From Collinsella aerofaciens (GTDB lineage: Bacteria; Actinomycetota; Coriobacteriia; Coriobacteriales; Coriobacteriaceae), in the NCBI RefSeq assembly GCF_028206795.1, contig NZ_JAQLFJ010000015.1:1-40657 (forward strand): 40,657 bases of DNA, given 5' to 3'. This document shows, piece after piece, positions 17,995 to 26,984 of this stretch; position 1 is the stretch's first letter, and the number at the start of each line of letters is the position of its first letter. A model generated the notes under the pieces. It had not been told where the DNA came from. It was given only the letters and a program-made list of their open reading frames with translations, and made no database searches. Made by a program: the position numbers and the translations under genes.

Positions 17995-18924
17995 CTAAGC
18001 AGCGAGATCGGATGCGTCCTGATAGGACGCCATAGGACGGGTAGCGCCCGCGACCGTGGTCACCAGATCGCGAACGCGGGAGAACGTGGCAGTAACCACC
18101 TCGTTGGCACGGCTGTAGTCGACATCGCGCTCGTAGAGCGAAACGAGCGCACGGCCCATGCCATAGGTGCCCGCGGCAGCAGTGAGCGCCTTGACGGCAA
18201 ACCCAATATGCGGCGTCTGCTTGACGAGCGCGCGGGTGACCGCGCGGATCACAAGACCGCCGACAAGCACGCCCGCGACCTCGTAGCCGCGCTCAGGCTT
18301 AATGCCGCGTCCAAAGACGGCAGCGAGCTCAAAGAGCATGCCCACCTGCGCCAGCGCCATAACGGGATAATCGGCGCCCGGCAAAAACACCAGCGCACCG
18401 GTCGCCATATTGGTGAGCGCGCACGAGGTGATGATACGATTGGCCGCCGCGATGCGCATGAAGGCAAAGTTCGCCGCAAAAGCCGTTTCCTTTTCGGTGC
18501 GATCGAGAATCCAGCGGGCAAGCGTCTCGAGCAGATACGTCTTATCGGTTGCCGCTACCACGCCGAGCACAGGCGTGGACTCCTCGATAAACGGCACCTC
18601 CACAGCAGACTCGGCAAGCACGCACACGGGGGCGCCGGCGATCACGAGCTCCTGCACGGCACTCTCCAAGCGGTCGGAGCCGCACGAGAGCACCAGCACC
18701 ACATCGGTATCGGTCTTTGGAGCAATTCGCTCCTCCCCCAGACGCTCGACGCGCACAATGCCCGAGGTCGTCTGCGGTACAAAGGCGTCACGCACCGTCT
18801 CGGCCAGAAAGCGCGAGGCGGACGAATCCAAATAGACCGAGACGCGCACCGGCGTATCGGAATCCTTTTTAACGGACGCGCCCATCTTAAAAGCGCGCGT
18901 CAGCTTATCTACGGGAATTTTCAT
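17995..18924 (-). CDS. DUF697/YcjF-like membrane-associated protein, possible degenerate GTPase
   Basis: Not a characterised gene. The 309-aa protein has two parts. Residues about 20-145 follow the layout of a small G domain: PVRVSVYL beta strand, TDVVLVLSC, APVCVLAES where NKxD would lie, and VVAATDKTYLLETLARWIL as the last strand and helix; but the P-loop Gly/Lys/Ser residues are absent. Residues about 150-260 resemble DUF697, with ANRIITSCALTNMATGAL and alternating hydrophobic helices that could be membrane embedded. It sits 18 bp after rodA and 10 bp before a radical SAM gene, so it is transcribed with cell-elongation genes. Family assignment is by eye only. Confidence 0.65.
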   Translation of the reverse strand: MKIPVDKLTRAFKMGASVKKDSDTPVRVSVYLDSSASRFLAETVRDAFVPQTTSGIVRVERLGEERIAPKTDTDVVLVLSCGSDRLESAVQELVIAGAPVCVLAESAVEVPFIEESTPVLGVVAATDKTYLLETLARWILDRTEKETAFAANFAFMRIAAANRIITSCALTNMATGALVFLPGADYPVMALAQVGMLFELAAVFGRGIKPERGYEVAGVLVGGLVIRAVTRALVKQTPHIGFAVKALTAAAGTYGMGRALVSLYERDVDYSRANEVVTATFSRVRDLVTTVAGATRPMASYQDASDLAA

Positions 18925-18942
18925 AGCAAACCCCTCCAGCGG

Positions 18943-20169
18943 TTACGCGGCGCCCGAACGATGCCGCCATATGGATTGTACGATACCCACCGTCAGCAGC
19001 TGAATCATCATCGAAGACGAACCGAAGCTAATAAACGGTAGCGGAATACCGGTAATCGGCATCATGCCGATGCACATGCCGATGTTTTCGAAGGTCTGGA
19101 ACGCCCACATGCCAACGATGCCCACACACGATAGGCGCAAGAACAGCGACTCACACTTAAAGGCGACGCGAATCGTCGAAAAGATCAGCAGCACGTAGAG
19201 GCACAGGAGCAAAAAGGAACCGCAAAAGCCAAAGGTCTCGGACAGGAAGGCGAAGACGAAGTCGGTGTGGAACTCAGGCAGAAAGCCGCCGGCCGACTGC
19301 GTCGCATGGCCCAAACCCTTACCAAAGAAGCCACCCGAGCCAACGGCGATAAGCGACTGCTGCAGGTTGTAGGCATCGTCCGAATCGGCATTATCGGGGT
19401 CGATAAAGACCGTCAGGCGGTTCATCTGATACTGCTTGATGAGCACATCGTGGCCGAGCAACGAATCAAAGACCGAATCGAGCGCCAGGACGAGGGCCAC
19501 CAGGCCCACGAGCAGGGCCAGGGTCGACAGCACCCATTCGCGGCGTGCACCGCTCATGCAGATGACGATGGCGCCCGAGACCAGCACGACCAGGCCCGAG
19601 CCCAGGTCGCCCATGGCGACGACGGCCAAAAACGGAATGGACAGCATGCCGCAGAGCTTGACGTAGTCGCGAACGGTATCGATGCGGCCGTTATACTGCG
19701 AGCCAAGCGTGGCGATAAAGAAGATGGTGATGAGCTTGGCAAGCTCAACCGGCTGGAATGTCAAGCCGATACCGGGAATCTTGATCCAGCCCGTCATGCC
19801 CAGACCGCCCGTATAGGACAGGCCCGGAATCTTGGGCGAGAAGATCACGATCAGGTCGATGACGAGCAGCGCCGTCGAGAAGTTAGAGATGCCGCGCAGA
19901 TCGGTACGCCAGACGAGCACCGCAAGCACCGCGCCAATGCCAATGCCCAGCAGGTGGCGCGAGAATGAGGCGTCGGCCTTAAACTGTGACGCCGACCAAA
20001 TAATGATGGCGCCATAGGCAACGAGCGCGACGGTAGCCAGCAGCACACCGATATGCACCTTTTGGCGAAACGTACCGCGCGAGGCCGAAAGTTGCTTGTT
20101 GACGCGGTCCAGGCTGCTGCGAGAGCCGGTCTTGGTTGAACGGAACAGATCCGCCGGAGAAAAATCCAT
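18943..20169 (-). CDS. rodA: Rod-shape SEDS peptidoglycan polymerase RodA
   Basis: Membrane glycosyltransferase that polymerises lipid II with the class B PBP encoded next to it. The 408-aa protein has a cytoplasmic N terminus (about 40 residues) and roughly ten hydrophobic segments; SEDS signatures include GDLGSGLVVL, GLGHATQSAGGFLPEFHTDFVF and GIPLPFISFGSSSM near the C terminus. AGGAGGT precedes the ATG. RodA rather than FtsW is chosen because of the mreBCD-mrdA context. Confidence 0.94.
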   Translation of the reverse strand: MDFSPADLFRSTKTGSRSSLDRVNKQLSASRGTFRQKVHIGVLLATVALVAYGAIIIWSASQFKADASFSRHLLGIGIGAVLAVLVWRTDLRGISNFSTALLVIDLIVIFSPKIPGLSYTGGLGMTGWIKIPGIGLTFQPVELAKLITIFFIATLGSQYNGRIDTVRDYVKLCGMLSIPFLAVVAMGDLGSGLVVLVSGAIVICMSGARREWVLSTLALLVGLVALVLALDSVFDSLLGHDVLIKQYQMNRLTVFIDPDNADSDDAYNLQQSLIAVGSGGFFGKGLGHATQSAGGFLPEFHTDFVFAFLSETFGFCGSFLLLCLYVLLIFSTIRVAFKCESLFLRLSCVGIVGMWAFQTFENIGMCIGMMPITGIPLPFISFGSSSMMIQLLTVGIVQSIWRHRSGAA

Positions 20170-20178
20170 CGCAACCTC

Positions 20179-22248
20179 CTATCGAACCGAAGAATCGCCC
20201 GAGGCCGAAGAGGTATCGGGCTCGTCATAAATCGCGCCGAGCACGTCGCGCACGACATGCATCGCGGTATCTGAGCCACCGCCGCCCTGCTCCAGGACAG
20301 TAGCGATGACATACTTGGGATCATCGGCCGGCGCATAGGCGCAGAACCACGCGTATTCGTCCTCGCCGCTTTTCTCGCCCGTGCCCGACTTGCCGTATAC
20401 CTGCGGCGTCAGGGTGCCAAAGTGAGCCGCCAGGGACGTCGATGCCGTGTAAATCACGTCGTGCATGCCGTTGCGAACAAGAGCCAAATCCGAATCGCTG
20501 TTGATCTTGGCCTCCAAGCGCTTCTTCTTGCCTTTGCCGTTGTACTTATAGGCATCGCCGTCGCCATCGCGCGACACGGCAGACAAAAACACGTGAGGCA
20601 CGTACTGCTTACCGCCGTTGGCAAGGCCCATGTAGGCGCATGCCATCTGCAGAGGCGTCACCAAAATGTCGCCCTGGCCGATGGCAATGTTGGTCATATC
20701 GCCGGCATTCCACTTGCGGTCCTCGGCAGAGGCGTCGGTAAAGTACGACTCTTTCCACTCGGCATCGGGAATACGGCCCGCCCCCTCACTCGGCAAATCG
20801 ATACCGCAGGTCTTGCCTAGGCCCCAGCGACGAAAGACCTCCTGCAGGCCCTCGGAATGTTGCTCGTCATAAAAGAACGCCTTGCCCATATCGTAGAAGA
20901 CGGGGTCGCACGAGTTGGCAATACCCGACTGCAGCGTCATGGTGCCGTGTCCAGACGTCAGCCAGCAGCGCTTGCCCCAAGCCTTGCCCAAGCCCGTCCA
21001 ATAGCCCGTGCAGTTGGTTGTCTGCGTTGAAGTGTAGGTTCCAAACTCAAGACCGGCCAGTGCCGAGAGCGGCTTGATGGTCGAGGCCGACATGTACTGT
21101 CCGCTAATGGCGCGGTTGAGCAGCGGGTGCGAACCCTTGTCATCATTGAGCTCGGTCCACACGTCATTTGAGACGCCGCCGATAAAGACGGACGGATCGA
21201 ACTTGGGCTCGCTCGCCATGCCCAGGATCTCGCCGTTGTTGGGATCGAGACACACCACAGCGCCGTTGCCGGCATTGCTGTAGCCAGTGGTCTTGGCAAG
21301 CTCGATGGCGCTCGCCAGCGCCGTCTCACAGGCCTGTTGGATCTTGAGGTCGAGCGTGAGCTTAATGTCGGAGCCGGCCTTGGCGGGCACGGCGCCGGCC
21401 TGACCGGTCACATTGCCCGAGGCATCGACCTTGACGGTCTGCTCGCCACGAATACCCTGCAGCAGGTTTTCGTAGTAGCTCTCAACACCCGCCTGGCCCA
21501 CGATATCGCCCGACTGGTACGTAATCCGGCCAGCAGAAGCATCATCATCGCCAGAGGTTTTCTTATTCTGGGCCTCGAGCTGCTCGGAGGTAATGGTGCC
21601 GGTATAGCCCAAGATATGGCATGCCGTCTCGCCATATGGATACTGGCGCTCGGTACGCTCGGCAATCTTGACGCCCGGGAACTCGCCGGCGTGCTCCTGA
21701 ATATAGGCAACCGTGGAGCGACGGACGTCCGTCGCGATGGTATGCAGGCTCTGGGCGCCCTCGGAATTGTCCTGAATATTGCGCAGAACCGCCACGTAGG
21801 GCATACCGAGCACGTTGGCAAGATGGCGAACCAGAACCTCATCCTCGGCAAGGTCGCGGTAGGCCACGACAGCAAGTGAGGGACGGTTCTGGACAAGCGC
21901 CACGCCATTGCGGTCGAGGATGCGGCCACGCACAGCGGGTGTGGTAACGGTGCGCGTCTGATTGCTATTAGCCTGCTTTTCGTAATAGTCCGACGAGACC
22001 ATCTGCATGCCCCACAGCTTGACGGCAAGCGCCGCGAACATCGCGCCCACACCCGTGGTGAGGATGGAGAAGCGGCCCTTAAAGGCGGTCGCCGCGGTAT
22101 TGCCCTCGCCCTCGGTGGCGCGCGGGGCCGTTCCATGCTGCGTATCGTAGGTAAAACGAGAATCGCCGCGACGCATGATGACCAGTGCGACCACGATGGC
22201 CACAACCAGCACGATACCGGCGATAATAACCGTCATCTGGGAAGACAT
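20179..22248 (-). CDS. mrdA: Penicillin-binding protein 2 (class B transpeptidase)
   Basis: Cross-links peptidoglycan during side-wall elongation as RodA's partner. The 689-aa protein has the catalytic Ser389 in STIK, the second motif Ser446-Cys-Asp448, and the KSG triad at 620-622; the pedestal domain (about 95-260) has RGRILDRNG. The N terminus is unusual in having two hydrophobic stretches, residues 5-25 and 60-82, separated by a polar segment, where one membrane anchor is normal. GGGGAGG precedes the ATG. The 9-bp gap to rodA indicates co-expression. Confidence 0.94.
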   Translation of the reverse strand: MSSQMTVIIAGIVLVVAIVVALVIMRRGDSRFTYDTQHGTAPRATEGEGNTAATAFKGRFSILTTGVGAMFAALAVKLWGMQMVSSDYYEKQANSNQTRTVTTPAVRGRILDRNGVALVQNRPSLAVVAYRDLAEDEVLVRHLANVLGMPYVAVLRNIQDNSEGAQSLHTIATDVRRSTVAYIQEHAGEFPGVKIAERTERQYPYGETACHILGYTGTITSEQLEAQNKKTSGDDDASAGRITYQSGDIVGQAGVESYYENLLQGIRGEQTVKVDASGNVTGQAGAVPAKAGSDIKLTLDLKIQQACETALASAIELAKTTGYSNAGNGAVVCLDPNNGEILGMASEPKFDPSVFIGGVSNDVWTELNDDKGSHPLLNRAISGQYMSASTIKPLSALAGLEFGTYTSTQTTNCTGYWTGLGKAWGKRCWLTSGHGTMTLQSGIANSCDPVFYDMGKAFFYDEQHSEGLQEVFRRWGLGKTCGIDLPSEGAGRIPDAEWKESYFTDASAEDRKWNAGDMTNIAIGQGDILVTPLQMACAYMGLANGGKQYVPHVFLSAVSRDGDGDAYKYNGKGKKKRLEAKINSDSDLALVRNGMHDVIYTASTSLAAHFGTLTPQVYGKSGTGEKSGEDEYAWFCAYAPADDPKYVIATVLEQGGGGSDTAMHVVRDVLGAIYDEPDTSSASGDSSVR

Positions 22249-22261
22249 CTACAGGCCTCCC

Positions 22262-22828
22262 CTATTTGAGCTTGCGGGTCTTGGGCTTAAAGCGCATGCC
22301 CGTCTGGCGTCCGCCACGTGCGGAGAATCCATAACCGGACTGCGGCACGACGCCGGACATCAAAAACGGAATGGCAACCAGACCCGTCAGGATCGAAGAC
22401 GGCAGCGCATGGCCAAAGATCGCCACGACAAAGCTCGTCTCCAAACCCATAAACAGCAAGATGATGCTGTAGATCACATTAATAACGAGCGCGAAGGCGC
22501 CCACAGTGATGCCGCGCGCACTCGGGGTACCGCCCGTCTGACCGGCAGCGCTATGCACCAGGGCAAAAGAACCCACGGTCAGCAGGAGCGACATAACGCC
22601 CACCGGCACGGCAGCGGAAAGGTCATAGAACAAGCCGCTGCAAAAACCGCACACGACGGCACGGGTCGGGTCGCCCGAGAACACGCTTAGGCACACCAGG
22701 ATAATCATAAAGTTGACGCGACCGCCCGCAATGGAGATCTGCGGTGCCAGGCCTGCCTGCAGCAGCACGCACACAATGGCGGCGATTACAAACGTGCGGG
22801 AGCTCATCCCCTGCTCGTGTAGATCCAT
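22262..22828 (-). CDS. mreD: Rod-shape-determining protein MreD
   Basis: Polytopic membrane component of the elongasome. The 188-aa protein has about five hydrophobic helices, beginning VIAAIVCVLLQAGL, with the family-like FCSGLFYDLSAAVPVG segment. MreD proteins diverge strongly, so position between mreC and mrdA carries much of the weight. Two in-frame ATGs lie close together; I use the second, which is seven bases after GGGGG, whereas the first nearly touches it. The C-terminal 30 residues are basic and extend beyond the last helix. Confidence 0.88.
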   Translation of the reverse strand: MDLHEQGMSSRTFVIAAIVCVLLQAGLAPQISIAGGRVNFMIILVCLSVFSGDPTRAVVCGFCSGLFYDLSAAVPVGVMSLLLTVGSFALVHSAAGQTGGTPSARGITVGAFALVINVIYSIILLFMGLETSFVVAIFGHALPSSILTGLVAIPFLMSGVVPQSGYGFSARGGRQTGMRFKPKTRKLK

Positions 22829-22839
22829 GGACATGCCCC

Positions 22840-23838
22840 CTATTCGCTCGAGCCGGAATCGGTCGTCTCGGACGTGTCGGAACTGTCATCCGGGCTCTCG
22901 TCCTTCGTCTTGGTCGCAGCATCGCGCGACGTTCCCTGCGGCGTGCTGTTGGCCGTGTTCACGTCCTCATCCGAGGCCGACTGTTCGTCGGTCAGCGAGG
23001 TAATGACCAGCACTTCCTCGTTGTTCTCGGCCGTGGTCTGAGCGCGCACCACAATGGTGTAGTACACGTCGTTTGCCGATTTCTCAACCGACGAGACGGT
23101 GCCGAGCGGAAGGCCCTTGGGGAACACACCGCCAATGCCCGAGGTCACGATGATGTCGCCAACCTTAACGTCGGAGTCGACGCTCACGTACTCAAGACGC
23201 AGCGTGCCGTCAGCCTGACCCTGCAGCATGCCCTGGGCGCGCGTGTCCTGCACCATAGCGGACACGCCCGAGTTCTCGTCGCCAATCAGGCGCACGGTGG
23301 ACGTCTTGGCCGAAACCTCAATAATCTGGCCTATGACACCGGCAGAACTCGTCACAGGCATGTTGATGGTAAGACCGTCGGCAGAACCCTTATCGATGGT
23401 GACGGTCGAGGTCCAGGCATCGCCGGAGGCACCAACGATACGAGCAGCGGTCGATTTGAGGTTATAGGTCGACTGCAGGCCGACCAGACCCTCCAGTCGC
23501 TCGGCGGTCTTTTGAGCCTCGGAGAGCTCGGCGACCTTAGAGGTCAGTTCCTCGTTTTGCTTCTTAAGCTCGTCAAGCGTGTCCTGCGACGCCGTAAGGT
23601 TAGAGAACACGTTGCCGATCGCATTGAAGGGAGCCGCCACAGCCGAGCCCACAAAACGTACCGGCGAGGTAATCGTCGTCACGCCCGAACGCACGGCATG
23701 AATCGGCCCCGTCTCGCCCTCACGAATATAAAACGTGAGCAGCAACACCGAAATCAGGCTGAAAACAATCAACGGGCGCATACCCGTTGATTGTCGCTTG
23801 GTATTCAGATTTGTGGAGAAACCCGAAGATCGTGCCAA
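22840..23838 (-). CDS. mreC: Rod-shape-determining protein MreC
   Basis: Bitopic protein linking cytoplasmic MreB to the cell-wall synthases. The 332-aa protein has one membrane helix (about 21-37, LIVFSLISVLLLTFYI), a coiled coil (about 84-118, DELKKQNEELTSKVAEL), and the beta-barrel domain with VGDIIVTSGIGGVFPKGLPLG near residue 227. The last 50 residues form a Ser/Thr/Asp/Glu-rich tail, probably disordered on the outer face. Start is TTG, seven bases after AAGGTGG. Confidence 0.93.
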   Translation of the reverse strand: MARSSGFSTNLNTKRQSTGMRPLIVFSLISVLLLTFYIREGETGPIHAVRSGVTTITSPVRFVGSAVAAPFNAIGNVFSNLTASQDTLDELKKQNEELTSKVAELSEAQKTAERLEGLVGLQSTYNLKSTAARIVGASGDAWTSTVTIDKGSADGLTINMPVTSSAGVIGQIIEVSAKTSTVRLIGDENSGVSAMVQDTRAQGMLQGQADGTLRLEYVSVDSDVKVGDIIVTSGIGGVFPKGLPLGTVSSVEKSANDVYYTIVVRAQTTAENNEEVLVITSLTDEQSASDEDVNTANSTPQGTSRDAATKTKDESPDDSSDTSETTDSGSSE

Positions 23839-23859
23839 ATGGAATCCACCTTTTGGAAA

Positions 23860-24903
23860 TTAAGCATTGGTCTGGACGAAGCCGCCATCAAACGCATTGG
23901 CCTCGAGCACGCGGGCACAGCCGTTAACAACGTTATCGAGCGCCGTGGGGCTGACGTTGACCGAAACGCCGGTCTCATCGCGCAGGCGCACGTCGAGACC
24001 ACGCAGCAGCGCGCCGCCACCGGTCAGCAAAATGCCGTAGTACATAAGGTCCGAGGCAAGATCGGGAGGCGTAGCGTCGAGTGCGTCCTTGACGGCCTTG
24101 GCCATCTCGTCGAGCGGCTTGTTGAGCGCGCGACGAATCTCCTCGCTCTCGATGCGCACGGTCTTGGGCAGACCGGTAATCACGTCGCGGCCGTTGACCT
24201 CGACGTCGAGCTCGTCCTTAAGCGGCACGGCGGAGCCGACCTTGATCTTGATGTCCTCTGCCGTACGCTCGCCGATGGCCAGGTTGTAGGCATCACGAAC
24301 GTGCGTGAGGATGGCCTGATCGAACTCGTCGCCGGCAATACGGATGGACTGCGAGACGACGATGCCGCCCATAGCGATAACGGCAACCTCGGTGGTACCG
24401 CCGCCGATGTCGATGACCATGGAGCCGGTGGGTTCCTCGACGGGCAGGTCGGCGCCGATAGCGGCTGCCATAGGCTCTTCGATCAGATAGGCCTGGCGGG
24501 CACCGGCCTGGATCGTGGCCTCAAAGACAGCGCGCTTCTCGACCGACGTGACACCGGAGGGAACGCAGACGACGACACGCGGACGCGGAGTCCACGGATA
24601 GCGCTTCTCGGACGCCTTGTCGATAAAGTAGCGAAGCATGGCCTCGGTAACATCGAAGTCGGCGATGACGCCGTCCTTCAGGGGACGAACGGCCACGATG
24701 TTGCCGGGCGTACGGCCGAGCATGCGCTTTGCCTCGATACCGACCGCCAGGATGCGCTCGTCGTTCTTGTCGATGGCGACAACAGAGGGCTCGCGAATGA
24801 CGATGCCCTTACCGCGCACGGAGACAAGCGTATTTGCGGTGCCGAGGTCGATGGCAAGATCGCCCGCATAGCTACCGAAGAACATATCCATCAAAGAAAA
24901 CAA
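23860..24903 (-). CDS. mreB: Rod-shape-determining actin homologue MreB
   Basis: Membrane-bound actin-like filament that guides lateral wall synthesis. The 347-aa protein has the actin phosphate loops DLAIDLGTANTLV and IDIGGGTTEVAV, and the adenosine motif GILLTGGGALLRGLD near the C terminus. Start is TTG with AGGAG five bases upstream; the in-frame ATG four codons later is too far from it. It heads the mreB-mreC-mreD-mrdA-rodA series, following a terminator. Confidence 0.96.
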   Translation of the reverse strand: MFSLMDMFFGSYAGDLAIDLGTANTLVSVRGKGIVIREPSVVAIDKNDERILAVGIEAKRMLGRTPGNIVAVRPLKDGVIADFDVTEAMLRYFIDKASEKRYPWTPRPRVVVCVPSGVTSVEKRAVFEATIQAGARQAYLIEEPMAAAIGADLPVEEPTGSMVIDIGGGTTEVAVIAMGGIVVSQSIRIAGDEFDQAILTHVRDAYNLAIGERTAEDIKIKVGSAVPLKDELDVEVNGRDVITGLPKTVRIESEEIRRALNKPLDEMAKAVKDALDATPPDLASDLMYYGILLTGGGALLRGLDVRLRDETGVSVNVSPTALDNVVNGCARVLEANAFDGGFVQTNA

Positions 24904-24948
24904 CGCAACTCCTGATGTGTTGGATGATTGCTGGAAAACTACTAGCTC

Positions 24949-24954
24949 ATCATA
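24949..24954 (-). promoter_or_regulatory. Possible -10 element before mreB
   Basis: Minus-strand TATGAT within GCTAGTATGATGAG lies just after the terminator of the TPR gene and about 45 bp before mreB. A matching -35 would fall inside the terminator stem and is not recognisable. Confidence 0.3.
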
Positions 24955-24963
24955 CTAGCGCAA

Positions 24964-24996
24964 GCCCGGCACCTCACTTGCGGTGAAGCGCCGGGC
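24964..24996 (-). terminator. Hairpin terminator after the TPR gene
   Basis: A 14-bp stem, GCCCGGCGCTTCAC with GTGAGGTGCCGGGC, is fully paired on the minus strand with two G-U pairs that would be mismatches on the plus strand. The loop is five bases. The following T-content is poor (TTGCGC), so efficiency is uncertain. Confidence 0.7.
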
Positions 24997-25018
24997 AAAG
25001 CTAAATCCCATAAGGTCA

Positions 25019-26323
25019 CTACTGGTTGTCAGCAGCCGAGAAATCCATATCGAGCGAAGAAACGGCCCAGCCGATATGGTTGTCGGAGCGCACGAATTTG
25101 ACGGTGTACTCCTGCTCGCCGCCCTTGGACAGCGATGCCTTCACCTTGGCGGTCGTCTCGGTCATGGACTGATCCATGCCCTCGACGGACACGGTGGCAC
25201 CCTGCGGAATCGAGGAGATGATCATCGACTTAGCGTCCTCGGACAGGCTCGAGGCCAGGCAAGACTCGGCCTTTGCGGCGTCACCGTCGCCGGCAGCCTG
25301 GAACAGATCGGTAACGACAGACTCCTGAGACGGGAAGCCAAAGCCGCGCGTGTAGGCAAAGCCCAGACCGCCCGCGGCGATCAAAATAAGCAGAAGCAGC
25401 ACGATGAAGACTTTGAGACCCATATGGCGATGGCGACGACGGACCTTGGCCTGCTTACGATCCTGACGGTCCTGCTGGACCATCTCAGACTCGGACAGCG
25501 TAAAGAAGCCGGTGTCCGAGGGATCAGGCATAAACTGACCGGTCGCGCCCGTAGGATCGAGCGGATCGACGGCAGGAGCGTCCATCGCGGGCGCCGGAGC
25601 CGTGGCCATAGCCGTCTGGGCAGACAGCGCGGCAAGCGAATCCTGCACGCGGGCAAGCTCATCGGCCTGCTCGGAGGTGAGCTGGTAGATGCCATCGGCA
25701 GTAGCGGCATTAAAGGCGTCGAGTGCGTCGGAGGGACGGCCGGCGGCAGAAAGCGCCTGACCCATGCCGGCGTTGAGCGCACGCGTGTCGTCGCGGGGGC
25801 CGGCAAAGTCGATAGCCGTGCGGTAAGTCTCCACGGCATCCGCCGGACGGCCGAGCTTAATGAAGCAACGACCGAGCTCGCCGAGTGCGGCGGCAGGAGC
25901 CGGATTGGCGCCGTCGATGGCAGCCTGACGGAAGGCGGTTCCCGCGTTGGCATAGTCGCCCGACTGGAACAGCGCATTGCCCAGGCCCAGATAGGCCTTG
26001 AACGGCGTGGCATAGGAAGCATCCTGCGTAGCGGCAGAGAAAGCCTGAGCGGCCGTCGTGTAGTCGCCCACGGCGGCGAGCGCCTTGCCGCGGTTGGTGA
26101 GCAGCGCGCCGCGCTTGCCGTAGGTACCGTCGTTGAGGGCGGCGGCATAGGCCTCGGCGGCCTCGGCATACATGCCCAGGTGCATCAAGGCGTTGCCACG
26201 AAGGTGATCGGCCTCGCCCATAATCTCATCGGGAGTCTTTGCCGCCCCAAGCATCTGGGCTGCAGCAGAAAAATCACCCGCGCGGTAAGCGGCGCGGCCC
26301 TGTTGGATCAGCTGGCTATTCAA
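25019..26323 (-). CDS. TPR-repeat membrane protein with extracytoplasmic domain
   Basis: Function not recognised. The 434-aa protein carries about six tetratricopeptide-like repeats (residues 1-205), seen as recurring GNAL/AAxAY/GD patterns, then an Ala/Pro/Asp-rich linker, a basic stretch (RQDRKQAKVRRRHRH, 286-300), one membrane helix (302-324) and a C-terminal domain of about 110 residues, probably outside the cell. This gives cytoplasmic TPRs tethered to an external sensor- or scaffold-like domain. Start is TTG, six bases after AAAGGGG. It lies 11 bp after a cyclophilin gene and upstream of mreB, behind a terminator. Confidence 0.8.
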   Translation of the reverse strand: MNSQLIQQGRAAYRAGDFSAAAQMLGAAKTPDEIMGEADHLRGNALMHLGMYAEAAEAYAAALNDGTYGKRGALLTNRGKALAAVGDYTTAAQAFSAATQDASYATPFKAYLGLGNALFQSGDYANAGTAFRQAAIDGANPAPAAALGELGRCFIKLGRPADAVETYRTAIDFAGPRDDTRALNAGMGQALSAAGRPSDALDAFNAATADGIYQLTSEQADELARVQDSLAALSAQTAMATAPAPAMDAPAVDPLDPTGATGQFMPDPSDTGFFTLSESEMVQQDRQDRKQAKVRRRHRHMGLKVFIVLLLLILIAAGGLGFAYTRGFGFPSQESVVTDLFQAAGDGDAAKAESCLASSLSEDAKSMIISSIPQGATVSVEGMDQSMTETTAKVKASLSKGGEQEYTVKFVRSDNHIGWAVSSLDMDFSAADNQ

Positions 26324-26334
26324 GGAAGTCCCCT

Positions 26335-26877
26335 TTACTCGTGAACGATCTCGACATGGACGATCTCGTCGCCGGCACGCAGCTGCGAAATCACATCGAG
26401 ACCCTCGACCGTGGTACCAAAGACGGTGTAACCGGAATCGAGGTTATGCTGGGCACCCAGACAGAAGTAGAACTGCGAACCCGCGGAATCGGGGTCCATG
26501 GAGCGTGCCATGGCAAGGGCGCCATCGACATGGCTGTTGCGCGGATTGGTGGCAAACTCGCCCTTGATGCAGTAGCCGGGGCCACCGGTACCGGGCATAC
26601 CGTCGGGGCCCTCAAGACCGGCAGCGACGTCGGCGCCGGACATGTCGCGGGTATTGGGGTCGCCGCCCTGGATAACAAAACCGGGCACATAGCGATGGAA
26701 CTTAAGGCCATCATAGAAGCCCATCGTGGAAAGCTCGCAGAAGTTCGCGACATGAATGGGAGCGCCCTCGCCGTCAAACTTGACCTTGATGGTACCCTTC
26801 GACGTCTCGATTACGGCGCACTCGTCGCCGACAAGCTGATACTCGGGCGTGTAGAGCTCTTTCTTAAAACCAAACAT
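26335..26877 (-). CDS. Cyclophilin-type peptidyl-prolyl isomerase
   Basis: Catalyses cis-trans isomerisation of proline bonds. The 180-aa protein has the cyclophilin signature FHRYVPGFVIQGGDP (residues 60-74), including the catalytic Arg62, and the second block SQFYFCLGAQHNLDSGYTVFG. No signal peptide or membrane helix is present, so it is cytoplasmic. AGGAAGG precedes the ATG. It has its own promoter and precedes the TPR gene by 11 bp, so the two are likely co-transcribed. Confidence 0.93.
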   Translation of the reverse strand: MFGFKKELYTPEYQLVGDECAVIETSKGTIKVKFDGEGAPIHVANFCELSTMGFYDGLKFHRYVPGFVIQGGDPNTRDMSGADVAAGLEGPDGMPGTGGPGYCIKGEFATNPRNSHVDGALAMARSMDPDSAGSQFYFCLGAQHNLDSGYTVFGTTVEGLDVISQLRAGDEIVHVEIVHE

Positions 26878-26916
26878 GTGGTTCCTTCCTCGTGCGTTTA
26901 AAGCATATTTGTACGA

Positions 26917-26946
26917 ATTGTAGCAATAAGCACGGGCTTACATCAA
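26917..26946 (-). promoter_or_regulatory. Promoter of the cyclophilin-TPR pair
   Basis: Minus strand: -35 TTGATG (26941-26946), 18-bp spacer, -10 TACAAT (26917-26922). The spacer holds no dyad. It falls in the gap after the zinc-ribbon gene. Confidence 0.6.
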
Positions 26947-26984
26947 TTGCGCACGTAGGTTATGCCGACTATGGCGAACTAATT

